Below are positions 16,006 through 22,553 of a stretch of DNA of 64,000 bases, one piece after another. Each line of letters begins with the position of its first letter. The first letter of the stretch is position 1. The stretch spans positions 248,001 through 312,000 of the forward strand of contig NZ_DS990556.1 of the NCBI RefSeq assembly GCF_000155635.1, written 5' to 3'. The position numbers were made by a program, and so were the translations under genes. Origin of the DNA: Cyanobium sp. PCC 7001 (GTDB taxonomy: Bacteria > Cyanobacteriota > Cyanobacteriia > PCC-6307 > Cyanobiaceae). A model generated the notes under the pieces. That model had not been told where the DNA came from. It was given only the letters and a program-made list of their open reading frames with translations, and did no database searches.

Positions 16006-16461
16006 TCAGGGCTGTTTCTCCAGCGGCCGCCGGCAGCGCCTGCCGGTGAGGTTGAGGGTGTACGACTCGATGCGGAAGCCCGTGCGCTCCTCGATCTGGC
16101 GCAGCAGGTCGGGCGGGAGTTCCACATCGAGATCCTCGATCGCTCCGGATTCGAGGCAGGTGATGTGGCTGTGGGGATCGCTGCGGTAGCCGTAGAGCCT
16201 GCCGTTGGCCCGGTCGAGGCATTCGATCACCCCGGCGGACTGGAGCGCCTCCAGGTTCTGGTACACGGAGGTGTGGCCGATGTTGCGGCCCAGGTCGTTC
16301 AGCTTCTCGAAGATGTCGCGAGCGCTGAGGTGGCTTTTCTCGGCCCAGAGCAGATCGAGCACCATGCGCCGCTGACGGCTCAGGCGCATGCCGAGATCAC
16401 GGCAGCGTCGGTAGACCGCTTCCACACTGGTGGGGAGGGTCGCGGGGGCCGACGTGGTCAA
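16006..16461 (-). CDS. Fur-family transcriptional regulator
   Basis: A 151-residue protein with a Fur winged-helix domain (RLSRQRRMVLDLLW, HTSVYQNLEALQSAGVIE) and a C-terminal dimerisation/metal domain (SDPHSHITCLESG). It differs from classic Fur, Zur and PerR because neither structural CxxC pair is present; one lone Cys lies in each position. Metal sensing may rest on the HxH and downstream acidic residues. Whether it senses iron, zinc or peroxide cannot be told. A plausible -10 (TATAAC) lies 29 bases upstream. It is not clearly in an operon with its neighbours. Confidence 0.88.
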   Translation of the reverse strand: MTTSAPATLPTSVEAVYRRCRDLGMRLSRQRRMVLDLLWAEKSHLSARDIFEKLNDLGRNIGHTSVYQNLEALQSAGVIECLDRANGRLYGYRSDPHSHITCLESGAIEDLDVELPPDLLRQIEERTGFRIESYTLNLTGRRCRRPLEKQP

Positions 16462-16489
16462 TCCGGATCATCACAGCAGGACTTTTTCT

Positions 16490-16495
16490 GTTATA
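16490..16495 (-). promoter_or_regulatory. possible -10 element of the Fur-family gene
   Basis: TATAAC on the minus strand, one mismatch from TATAAT, 29 bases upstream of the start codon. No good -35 is seen. An A-rich stretch (CAGAAAAAGT) follows it. Confidence 0.4.
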
Positions 16496-16581
16496 GAGCA
16501 GGCCACAAGCGTTCCGTGTACGGGTTGCCAGGACCGGTCGCCGAGGCCGGCTCCTGGGGCGGGCAGCTTGGGCCCGGCTCT

Positions 16582-17355
16582 TCAGGCGATGGCGGCGCTC
16601 CCCGGCGGGTCGCCGCAGTCCTGCAGCCGCCCCTCACCCACGGCTTCGATGGCTTCGGCCAGGTCCACGGAGCCGTCGTAGAGGGCCCGTCCCACGATCA
16701 CCCCTTCCACCCCGAGGGGCGCGAGGCTCAGCAGCGAGAGCAGGTGTTCGAGGCAGCCCACGCCCCCGGAGGCGATCACCGGCACCGCGCTGGCCGTGGC
16801 CATCGCCCGCAGTGCTTCGAGGTTGGGGCCGGCGAGGGTGCCGTCGGTGGCGATGTCGGTGCTGATGATGGCGGCCACGCCGCTGCGGCTGAAACGGCCG
16901 GCCAGGGCTGTGGCTTCGGTGCTGCTGGCGCTCACCCAGCCCCGGGTGGCCACCATGCCGTCGCGGGCGTCGATGCCCACCACGATGCGGCCGGGGTGGC
17001 GGGCGGCCAGGGTGTCCACCAGCTCCGGTTGCTCCACCGCCACGGTGCCGAGGATCACCCGATCGAGCCCGCAGGCCAGCAGCTCCTCGGCCCGCTCCTC
17101 ACTGCGCACGCCGCCGCCCAGCTGCACCGGAATGGAGAGCGCCGCCGTGATCGCCTTCACCACGGCATCGTTCACCGGCAGTCCGGTGCGGGCGCCATCG
17201 AGGTCCACCAGGTGCAAGCGGGTGGCCCCCTGGGCCTGCCAGGCCAGGGCCTGGGCCACGGGATCCTCGGAGAAGCGGGTCACCTGGCCGTAGTCGCCCT
17301 GATGCAGTCGCACGCACTGCCCCTCCAGCAGGTCGATGGCGGGGATGATCTGCAT
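16582..17355 (-). CDS. hisA: ProFAR isomerase (histidine biosynthesis)
   Basis: A 257-residue (beta/alpha)8 barrel that isomerises the aminoaldose ProFAR to PRFAR in step 4 of histidine synthesis. It starts MQIIPAIDLLEGQCVRL, with the first catalytic Asp in AIDL, LGGGVRS as the first phosphate site, the second catalytic Asp in STDIATDG, and the second phosphate site in ASGGVG near residue 200. Length is normal. The ATG at 17353-17355 matches the family start exactly, although the frame stays open for about 84 codons upstream. Confidence 0.95.
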   Translation of the reverse strand: MQIIPAIDLLEGQCVRLHQGDYGQVTRFSEDPVAQALAWQAQGATRLHLVDLDGARTGLPVNDAVVKAITAALSIPVQLGGGVRSEERAEELLACGLDRVILGTVAVEQPELVDTLAARHPGRIVVGIDARDGMVATRGWVSASSTEATALAGRFSRSGVAAIISTDIATDGTLAGPNLEALRAMATASAVPVIASGGVGCLEHLLSLLSLAPLGVEGVIVGRALYDGSVDLAEAIEAVGEGRLQDCGDPPGSAAIA

Positions 17356-17632
17356 GGAGCGGCGCAGTGGCTGCCAGCCAGGCTGCCAGAGCCTCCTGTC
17401 CCGCAGCTCGGGCAGGGGCACCAGCAGCCGCAGGCTCGGATCCAGCACGGCGGCCAGTTCGGCGGCCCGGTCGCGCCGCCCCCCGCGCTCCCCCACGAGC
17501 GTGAAGTGGCGATGCCCCCGGGTGCGTTCCAGCACGCCGGCCTGGGCCGTGTAGGCCGGACTCAGACGCATGGGGCCGGACTGACTGGCGTCATCCTGAA
17601 GCGTCATCGTGGGCCGGTGGCGCGGAGCCGGC
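17356..17632. other. gap between divergent hisA and AEC permease with open frame fused to hisA
   Basis: 277 bases. On the minus strand the hisA frame remains open up to an ATG at 17605-17607, encoding about 84 residues with coding-like composition (for example AQAGVLERTRGHRHFTLVG). It has no domain I recognise. It could be a leader peptide, an N-terminal extension of HisA or a gene remnant. No other feature was seen. Confidence 0.4.
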
Positions 17633-18541
17633 ATGGCGTTTCTGCTGGAGCTGGTGCCTGCGCTGCTGGTCGGCCTGGGGCTGGCGCGCCGCTGGCCCCA
17701 TCTCTCCACCCGCCTGGCGCCCTTGCTGGTGCACTGGGGCGTGCCGTTCAGCGTGATGGGGCTGCTGCTGCGCACCGGCGTGGACGCCCGCTTCCTGGAC
17801 GTGCTGCTGATCACCCTGGTGGCGGTGGCCTCGACCCTGCTGCTGGTGCGCGGGCTGCCGGCGCTGCGGCGACGGCTGCCCGGGCCCGTGGAGCAGTGGG
17901 GGGCCGTGGTGGGGAACACGGCCTACTTCGGCATCCCCGCCGCCCTGGCCCTGCTGCCGCCGGAGGCGGTGGCCTACAGCGTGAGTTACGACCTCGCCGC
18001 CACCCTCTTCACCTGGAGCCTGGGGCCCCTGCTGTTCACGGGCCAGCGGGCCGCGCCCCGGGCCCTGCTGCTGGGCCTGGCGGGCAGTCCGGCTCTGCGC
18101 GGCGTGGGGGCGGCCCTGCTGGTTCAACTGACGCCCTGGCGGGAGACGCTGGCCGGGGCGCTGTGGTGGCCGGCCCGGCTGGTGCTGCTGTTGTCGTTGC
18201 TGGTGGTGGGCATGCGCATGGGCGGGGCCCTGGGGGAACCTCTGCCCCGGCGGCTGTGGTGGCCGCTGGGGATCAAGCTGCTGATCTTCCCCGCCGGCAT
18301 GCTGCTGCTCACGAGCCTGCTGGCCCTGCCGGCCCTGGTGCGGGCCGCCCTGGTGCTCCAGGCGGCCACGCCCACCGCCGTGTCGGTGCTGCTGCTGGCG
18401 GAGGTGCGGCCCTTGCAGGCGGCCGTTCCCGAGGCCGGGGTGGGGCATGCCGATGGCGAGCAGGCGGCGTCCCTGGTGCTGTGGAGCACCCTGCTGGGGC
18501 TGGCCACGGTGCCCGTCTGGGCCAGGCTGCTGATGGCCTGA
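17633..18541 (+). CDS. AEC (auxin efflux carrier) family transporter
   Basis: A 302-residue integral membrane protein with about ten hydrophobic segments. The family core GNTAYFGIPAALALLP and the C-terminal LQAATPTAVSVLLLAE (equivalent to the usual mP.a.n...A motif) are visible. AEC carriers export or import small organic anions; the substrate is unknown. The start ATG at 17633-17635 (MAFLLELVPALL) places the first membrane helix at the N-terminus; an in-frame ATG 24 bases earlier is less likely. It is followed by a strong GC hairpin. Confidence 0.85.
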   Translation: MAFLLELVPALLVGLGLARRWPHLSTRLAPLLVHWGVPFSVMGLLLRTGVDARFLDVLLITLVAVASTLLLVRGLPALRRRLPGPVEQWGAVVGNTAYFGIPAALALLPPEAVAYSVSYDLAATLFTWSLGPLLFTGQRAAPRALLLGLAGSPALRGVGAALLVQLTPWRETLAGALWWPARLVLLLSLLVVGMRMGGALGEPLPRRLWWPLGIKLLIFPAGMLLLTSLLALPALVRAALVLQAATPTAVSVLLLAEVRPLQAAVPEAGVGHADGEQAASLVLWSTLLGLATVPVWARLLMA

Positions 18542-18551
18542 GGGCCGTACA

Positions 18552-18566
18552 GGCCGGATTCCGGCC
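18552..18566 (+). terminator. GC hairpin after the AEC gene
   Basis: GGCCGG-ATT-CCGGCC, a perfect 6-base-pair stem with a 3-base loop, 10 bases after the stop codon. No T-run follows, so it may act as an mRNA 3' stabiliser rather than an intrinsic terminator. Confidence 0.45.
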
Positions 18567-18679
18567 GTGGCTGGTGGGGCAGTCGGTCCGCTGGCGAAGG
18601 GTGGCTGGCGAGGTGCCGTTTCCTGGGGTTTCCTTGGGCAGGTGGTGCATGAACCCCACGTCGCCCTGTCTGCCTTGAC

Positions 18680-19561
18680 TTGCGTGCCTTGAGCCTCTCC
18701 ACGTCGTCCGGAGCAACACCGCGGGATCGGCGCCCTTTCGCTCAGGCCGGGGTTGTCGCCCTGGCCTCGGTGCCGGCCTCGCTGCGGCGGCTCCATGCCC
18801 TGCGTTGTCTGCACCGGCTGGTGCCCGAGGGCCTGCTCGAACCCCATGTGCAGCCCATCGTGGATCTCCACACCGGGGAGATCGCGGCCCTGGAGGTGCT
18901 GCTGCGGGTTCGCGGCGGGGCTGGCCTGCCGGACCTTCCCCCCGAGCACTGGATCGCCCTGGCGGAGGAGGAGGGCTGCATCGAGTCCATCGGTCTGGCG
19001 ATGTTTCGGGCCGGCTGCGAGCTGCTGGCGCAACCCGCCCTGCGCCGCTGCCCCATCGGGGTGAATGTGAATCTCTCGGTGCTGCAGCTGCGCTCCCCCC
19101 AGCTGCTGGATCAGCTGCGTGGTCTGGCCGAGGCCTCCGCTGTCGACTGCGCGGCCATCTGCCTGGAACTCACCGAGAGCCACCAGCTGGGCGACGATCC
19201 GGAGCTGCTTCAGCGGCTGGACCGCCTGGCTGCCTGTGGTTTCAATCTGGCCCTCGATGACTTCGGCACCGGCTACGCCTCCCTGGCGGTGCTCCGCAGC
19301 TTTCCCTTCTCCCATGTGAAGGTGGATCGCTCCTTCGTGGCGGATCTGCCCCACTCCTCCCGCTCCAGAGCCCTCTGCCAGGTGATGCTGCAGATGGGTG
19401 AAGCCTGCGGCCTCACCGTGACTGCCGAGGGGGTGGAGACGGCCGAGCAGCTCGCCCTGCTCCAGGCGATGGGCTTCTCGCGGCTCCAGGGCTATCTCTT
19501 CGGCCGTCCCAGCCCGGCGGCTGACGTCGAGCTGCTCCTGACCGCGCCGCTGGCCCTCTGA
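18680..19561 (+). CDS. EAL-domain cyclic-di-GMP phosphodiesterase
   Basis: About 293 residues, nearly all a single EAL domain. The EAL motif is EVL (ALEVLLRVR), keeping the metal-binding Glu. Other catalytic elements are intact: NVNLS, LELTESH, DDFGTGYASL, HVKVDRSF, TAEGVET and the end motif QGYLFGRP. It should hydrolyse c-di-GMP to pGpG. No sensory or membrane domain is present, only about 40 unassigned N-terminal residues. The start is uncertain (TTG at 18680 used; no good ATG exists before the domain). It pairs with the GGDEF protein at 25244-27217 as potential c-di-GMP turnover enzymes. Confidence 0.88.
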   Translation: MRALSLSTSSGATPRDRRPFAQAGVVALASVPASLRRLHALRCLHRLVPEGLLEPHVQPIVDLHTGEIAALEVLLRVRGGAGLPDLPPEHWIALAEEEGCIESIGLAMFRAGCELLAQPALRRCPIGVNVNLSVLQLRSPQLLDQLRGLAEASAVDCAAICLELTESHQLGDDPELLQRLDRLAACGFNLALDDFGTGYASLAVLRSFPFSHVKVDRSFVADLPHSSRSRALCQVMLQMGEACGLTVTAEGVETAEQLALLQAMGFSRLQGYLFGRPSPAADVELLLTAPLAL

Positions 19562-19638
19562 GTTCCGCCGGAGCCGCCCGGTGGCATCCGGGCGACGGGT
19601 CAACCGGGAGAATGGCCGCGCCCCTGCGCCGCCGAGCC

Positions 19639-20565
19639 ATGCAGATCCTCGTGATGGGTGGAACCCGCTTCGTGGGCAAGCCCCTGGTGGAGCAGCTGCT
19701 GGCGGCGGGGCATGGGCTGACGCTGTTCACCCGCGGCCGCAACCCCGTGCCCGCCGGTGTGGAGCACCTGGTGGGCGATCGCTCCGCCCCAGAGGATCTG
19801 GCGCCGCTCGCCGGTCGCCGCTTCGCCGTGATCGTGGACAGCTCCGGGCGCACCCTGGCGGACTCGCGGGCCGTGCTGGAGCGCACCGGCGCGCCGGAGC
19901 ACCGGTTCGTCTACGTGAGCTCCGCCGGGGTGTACGCCGATTCGGAGCTGTGGCCCCTCGACGAGGACAGCCCCACCGATCCGGCCAGCCGCCATGCGGG
20001 CAAGGCCGAAACCGAAACCTGGCTGCGCCAGCAGGGCATCCCCTTCACCAGTTTCCGGCCTACCTACATCGTGGGGCCCGGCAACTACAACCCGGTGGAA
20101 CGCTGGTTCTTCGACCGGATCCTGCATGGCCGCCCCGTGCCGCTTCCCGGCGACGGCAGCACCATCACCCAGCTGGGGCATGTGAGGGACCTGGCCACCG
20201 CCATGGCCCGCTGCATCGAGGTGGAGGCCTCCGCGAACCGCATCTACAACTGTACTGGAACCAAGGGCGTCACCTTCCGTGGCCTGGTGGAGGCGGCTGC
20301 CCGGGCCTGTGGCCAGGATCCGGCGGCGGTGGAGGTGCGCAGCTTCGACCCGGGCGGCCTCGACAAGAAGGCCCGCAAGGCCTTCCCGCTGCGGCTGGCC
20401 CACTTCCTCACCGACACCACGCGGGTGCGGCGGGAGCTGGCGTGGGAGCCGGCCTTCGATCTCGATGCCATCCTGCGGGACAGCTACGTGCATGACTACG
20501 CCCTGCGCGCCCCGGTGACGCCGGACTTCTCCACCGATGACGCTCTGCTGGCCGCAGGAGCCTGA
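19639..20565 (+). CDS. CSP41-like NAD-dependent epimerase/dehydratase
   Basis: A 308-residue atypical short-chain dehydrogenase. The Rossmann motif is GGTRFVGKPLVEQL at the N-terminus. The YxxxK catalytic pair of true epimerases is not well kept (SSAGVYADS and HAGKAE). The FRPTYIVGPGNYNPVERWF segment matches the chloroplast stem-loop-binding protein CSP41 group, whose members bind RNA in chloroplasts. So an RNA-related or structural role is possible instead of sugar epimerisation. The start is the ATG at 19639-19641, where the first beta strand begins (MQILVMGG). Confidence 0.82.
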   Translation: MQILVMGGTRFVGKPLVEQLLAAGHGLTLFTRGRNPVPAGVEHLVGDRSAPEDLAPLAGRRFAVIVDSSGRTLADSRAVLERTGAPEHRFVYVSSAGVYADSELWPLDEDSPTDPASRHAGKAETETWLRQQGIPFTSFRPTYIVGPGNYNPVERWFFDRILHGRPVPLPGDGSTITQLGHVRDLATAMARCIEVEASANRIYNCTGTKGVTFRGLVEAAARACGQDPAAVEVRSFDPGGLDKKARKAFPLRLAHFLTDTTRVRRELAWEPAFDLDAILRDSYVHDYALRAPVTPDFSTDDALLAAGA

Positions 20566-20582
20566 CGGCGCCCTGGCAACGC

Positions 20583-21083
20583 TCAGGTGGAGCGCAGGTA
20601 GCCCCAGGCGGAACTGAGGGCCAGCAGCAGGGAGGGCCAGAACAGCCACCAGCCCACGCTCGCTAGCAGCCCTGCTCCCCCCCAGGGCCAGAGCAGCAGC
20701 AGCAGGCTGACGAACTGCAGCACCGTCTTGAGCTTTCCTGCCGGAGAGGCCGGTCCACCGCTGCCCTGGCCGGCCCGCCAGCCGGAGATCAGCAGCTCCC
20801 GGGCCAGCAGCAGCCACACCGCCAGCAGCGGCAGGATCCCCCGGGCCCCCAGCCAGAGCAGCGGCGCGCTGATCAGGATCTTGTCGGTGAGGGGATCCAG
20901 CCGGGCGCCCCAGCTCGTGCCCCCGCCGGCGCGCCGGGCCAGCACCCCATCGGCCCAGTCGCTGAGGCCACCGACCAGGAGCAGCACCCAGGCCAGCCCC
21001 CGCTGATCGGTGACCAGGGCCAGCAGCAGGGGCAGCCCCAGAAGGGCCCGCAGCACGGTGAGCCCGTCGGCCAGGCGTCGCAT
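20583..21083 (-). CDS. pgsA: CDP-alcohol phosphatidyltransferase, PgsA-like
   Basis: A 166-residue membrane enzyme with the CDP-alcohol phosphotransferase motif: DWADGVLARR followed by GARLDPLTDK, giving the required D-x2-DG-x2-AR-x8-G-x3-D-x3-D pattern. Several hydrophobic helices follow. The likely product is phosphatidylglycerol-phosphate, the precursor of phosphatidylglycerol needed in thylakoids. The start is the ATG at 21081-21083; an alternative ATG at 21096-21098 adds five residues. It is convergent with the CSP41-like gene and divergent from the CBS gene. Confidence 0.85.
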   Translation of the reverse strand: MRRLADGLTVLRALLGLPLLLALVTDQRGLAWVLLLVGGLSDWADGVLARRAGGGTSWGARLDPLTDKILISAPLLWLGARGILPLLAVWLLLARELLISGWRAGQGSGGPASPAGKLKTVLQFVSLLLLLWPWGGAGLLASVGWWLFWPSLLLALSSAWGYLRST

Positions 21084-21147
21084 CGTGTGGCCCCCCATCG
21101 ACCTTCCACCCACGGGCTCAGAATGCCTGCAAGCCGTTCCCGATGCC

Positions 21148-21612
21148 GTGGTTGCCCAGTCCGTCTCTGCCGTGATGACCAGCCCGGTGCTGAGCGTGGG
21201 CGTGGACACCCCCCTGCAGGAGGCGGTGAAGCTGATGAGCGAGCACCACATCGGCGGCATGCCAGTGCTGGACCAAGCGGGCTCCCTGGTGGGTGAACTC
21301 ACCGAGCAGGACCTGATGGTGCGCGAGAGCGGCTTCGACGCCGGCCCCTACGTGATGCTGCTCGATGCGGTGATCTACCTGCGCAACCCCCTGCAGTGGG
21401 ACAGGCAGGTGCACCAGGTGCTGGGCAGCACCGTGGGTGAGGTGATGCGCAAGGGGTCCCACACCTGCAGCGCTGACCTGCCCCTGCCGGCGGCGGCCCG
21501 CCAGCTGCACGAGAGCGCCACCCAGCGCCTGTTCGTGGTGGATGGCGACGGGCGTCCTGTCGGGGTGCTGACCCGGGGGGATGTGGTGCGGGCCCTGGCC
21601 AGCGAGAGCTGA
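21148..21612 (+). CDS. two-CBS-domain protein
   Basis: A 154-residue protein made of two CBS motifs: VMTSPVLSVGVDTPLQEAV...GGMPVLDQAGSLVGELTEQDL and EVMRKGSHTCSADLPL...LFVVDGDGRPVGVLTRGDV. Such stand-alone CBS pairs bind adenosine nucleotides and regulate partner proteins. The start is taken as the GTG at 21148, since an ATG start at 21175 would cut into the first CBS strand. The target is unknown. Confidence 0.86.
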   Translation: MVAQSVSAVMTSPVLSVGVDTPLQEAVKLMSEHHIGGMPVLDQAGSLVGELTEQDLMVRESGFDAGPYVMLLDAVIYLRNPLQWDRQVHQVLGSTVGEVMRKGSHTCSADLPLPAAARQLHESATQRLFVVDGDGRPVGVLTRGDVVRALASES

Positions 21613-21644
21613 GCGCACCTGGGCTGAGTGGCCTCGCTGGGATT

Positions 21645-22292
21645 TCAGTCCCCCCAGGCCTGCACGGTTCCTTCCACCACCAGCCACTGCCGTTCTCCAC
21701 TCCCAAGCGGATGGCCGCCGGTGAGGGCTCCGAACGCCGGCAGGGCCAGCCGTTGCTGCTGCGGGCTGTAGCTGAAGCAGGGCAGCCGCAGCCGGTCATG
21801 TCCCCGCCCCACCAGGGCCACCGGATGGAGATGGCCGCAGAGGTTGAGCAGGCCCTGCCGGGGCTCCGGTTCATGGCTCAGCCACCAGGGCCCGAGGGCG
21901 TGGGACGGTTCCTGGGGCAGGGCCGCGATCCAGCTGCCCCGCTCGTGGTTGCCACCGATCAGGCGCAGGGGACAGCCCAGCAGCCCCGGCAGGGCCGCCA
22001 GCTTGCTCCGCAGCTCCTGGGTGAGACCCAGGCGGCTGTGGATCAGGTCGCCCAGCACCACCACCTGTCGGGGCTGCAGGCGATGGGCCAGGTCCAGAAG
22101 GGCATTGAGGGTGGCGGCATCGCCGTCGCTGGGCAGGGGAATCCCATGGCTCTGGAACGTTTCGGCCTTGCCCAGGTGCAGGTCGGCCACCAGCAGGGCG
22201 CCGTGCACGGGATCCCAGATGGCACGATCAGCCAGCAGGGTGAGGGGATGGTCGCGCCACAGGAAGGTGGCGGATGCGGCACCGGTGGCCAA
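21645..22292 (-). CDS. pdeM: ligase-associated DNA damage response endonuclease PdeM
   Basis: A 215-residue metallophosphoesterase. Metal ligands are in VADLHLGKAETF, VVLGDLIHSR, GGNHERGS and LCGHLHPVALVGRG. The combination with the short C-terminal strand block is that of PdeM, the nuclease associated with a bacterial ATP-dependent DNA ligase, a DEXH helicase and a beta-lactamase-fold exonuclease. The ligase (33535-35280) and helicase (27264-29747) partners are in this window on the same strand but several genes away; the exonuclease is not seen. The start is the ATG at 22290-22292. Confidence 0.87.
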   Translation of the reverse strand: MATGAASATFLWRDHPLTLLADRAIWDPVHGALLVADLHLGKAETFQSHGIPLPSDGDAATLNALLDLAHRLQPRQVVVLGDLIHSRLGLTQELRSKLAALPGLLGCPLRLIGGNHERGSWIAALPQEPSHALGPWWLSHEPEPRQGLLNLCGHLHPVALVGRGHDRLRLPCFSYSPQQQRLALPAFGALTGGHPLGSGERQWLVVEGTVQAWGD

Positions 22293-22503
22293 GGGCTGGC
22301 GAGGACATGGGGAGGAAGCCCCGATCCTGAGCCCTGGAGGCCCTCCGCCGCGGAACCGCGGAGCTGTGTGCCCGTGCGGCCGATCCAGGGCCAGATCGGA
22401 GGAGGAAACGGAACGGCGGGGCTGACGCGGCAGGGACGTCTTCCTGCCGAGGGGGCATCCAGTCCGTCAGTCGGCTCTGCCGTCATCGCGGATCTGCCGT
22501 CAC

Positions 22504-22522
22504 CGGTCCTGTCCCGGGACCG
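22504..22522 (+). repeat. inverted repeat upstream of the Fe-S fusion gene
   Basis: CGGTCC-TGTCCCG-GGACCG, 6-base arms with a 7-base spacer, 31 bases upstream of the start codon at 22554. It could be an operator or leader hairpin. The rest of the 261-base gap from 22293 shows other GC palindromes (near 22343-22363) but no clear promoter. Confidence 0.4.
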
Positions 22523-22553
22523 CTCCGGTGGCTGTCTCCCAGACTGACTGGCC

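Noticed and set aside
17591-19603. A 670-codon minus-strand frame over the AEC and EAL genes
   Set aside because: It consists of Gln/Gly/Arg/His-rich repeats, a typical shadow of Leu/Ala-rich plus-strand genes.
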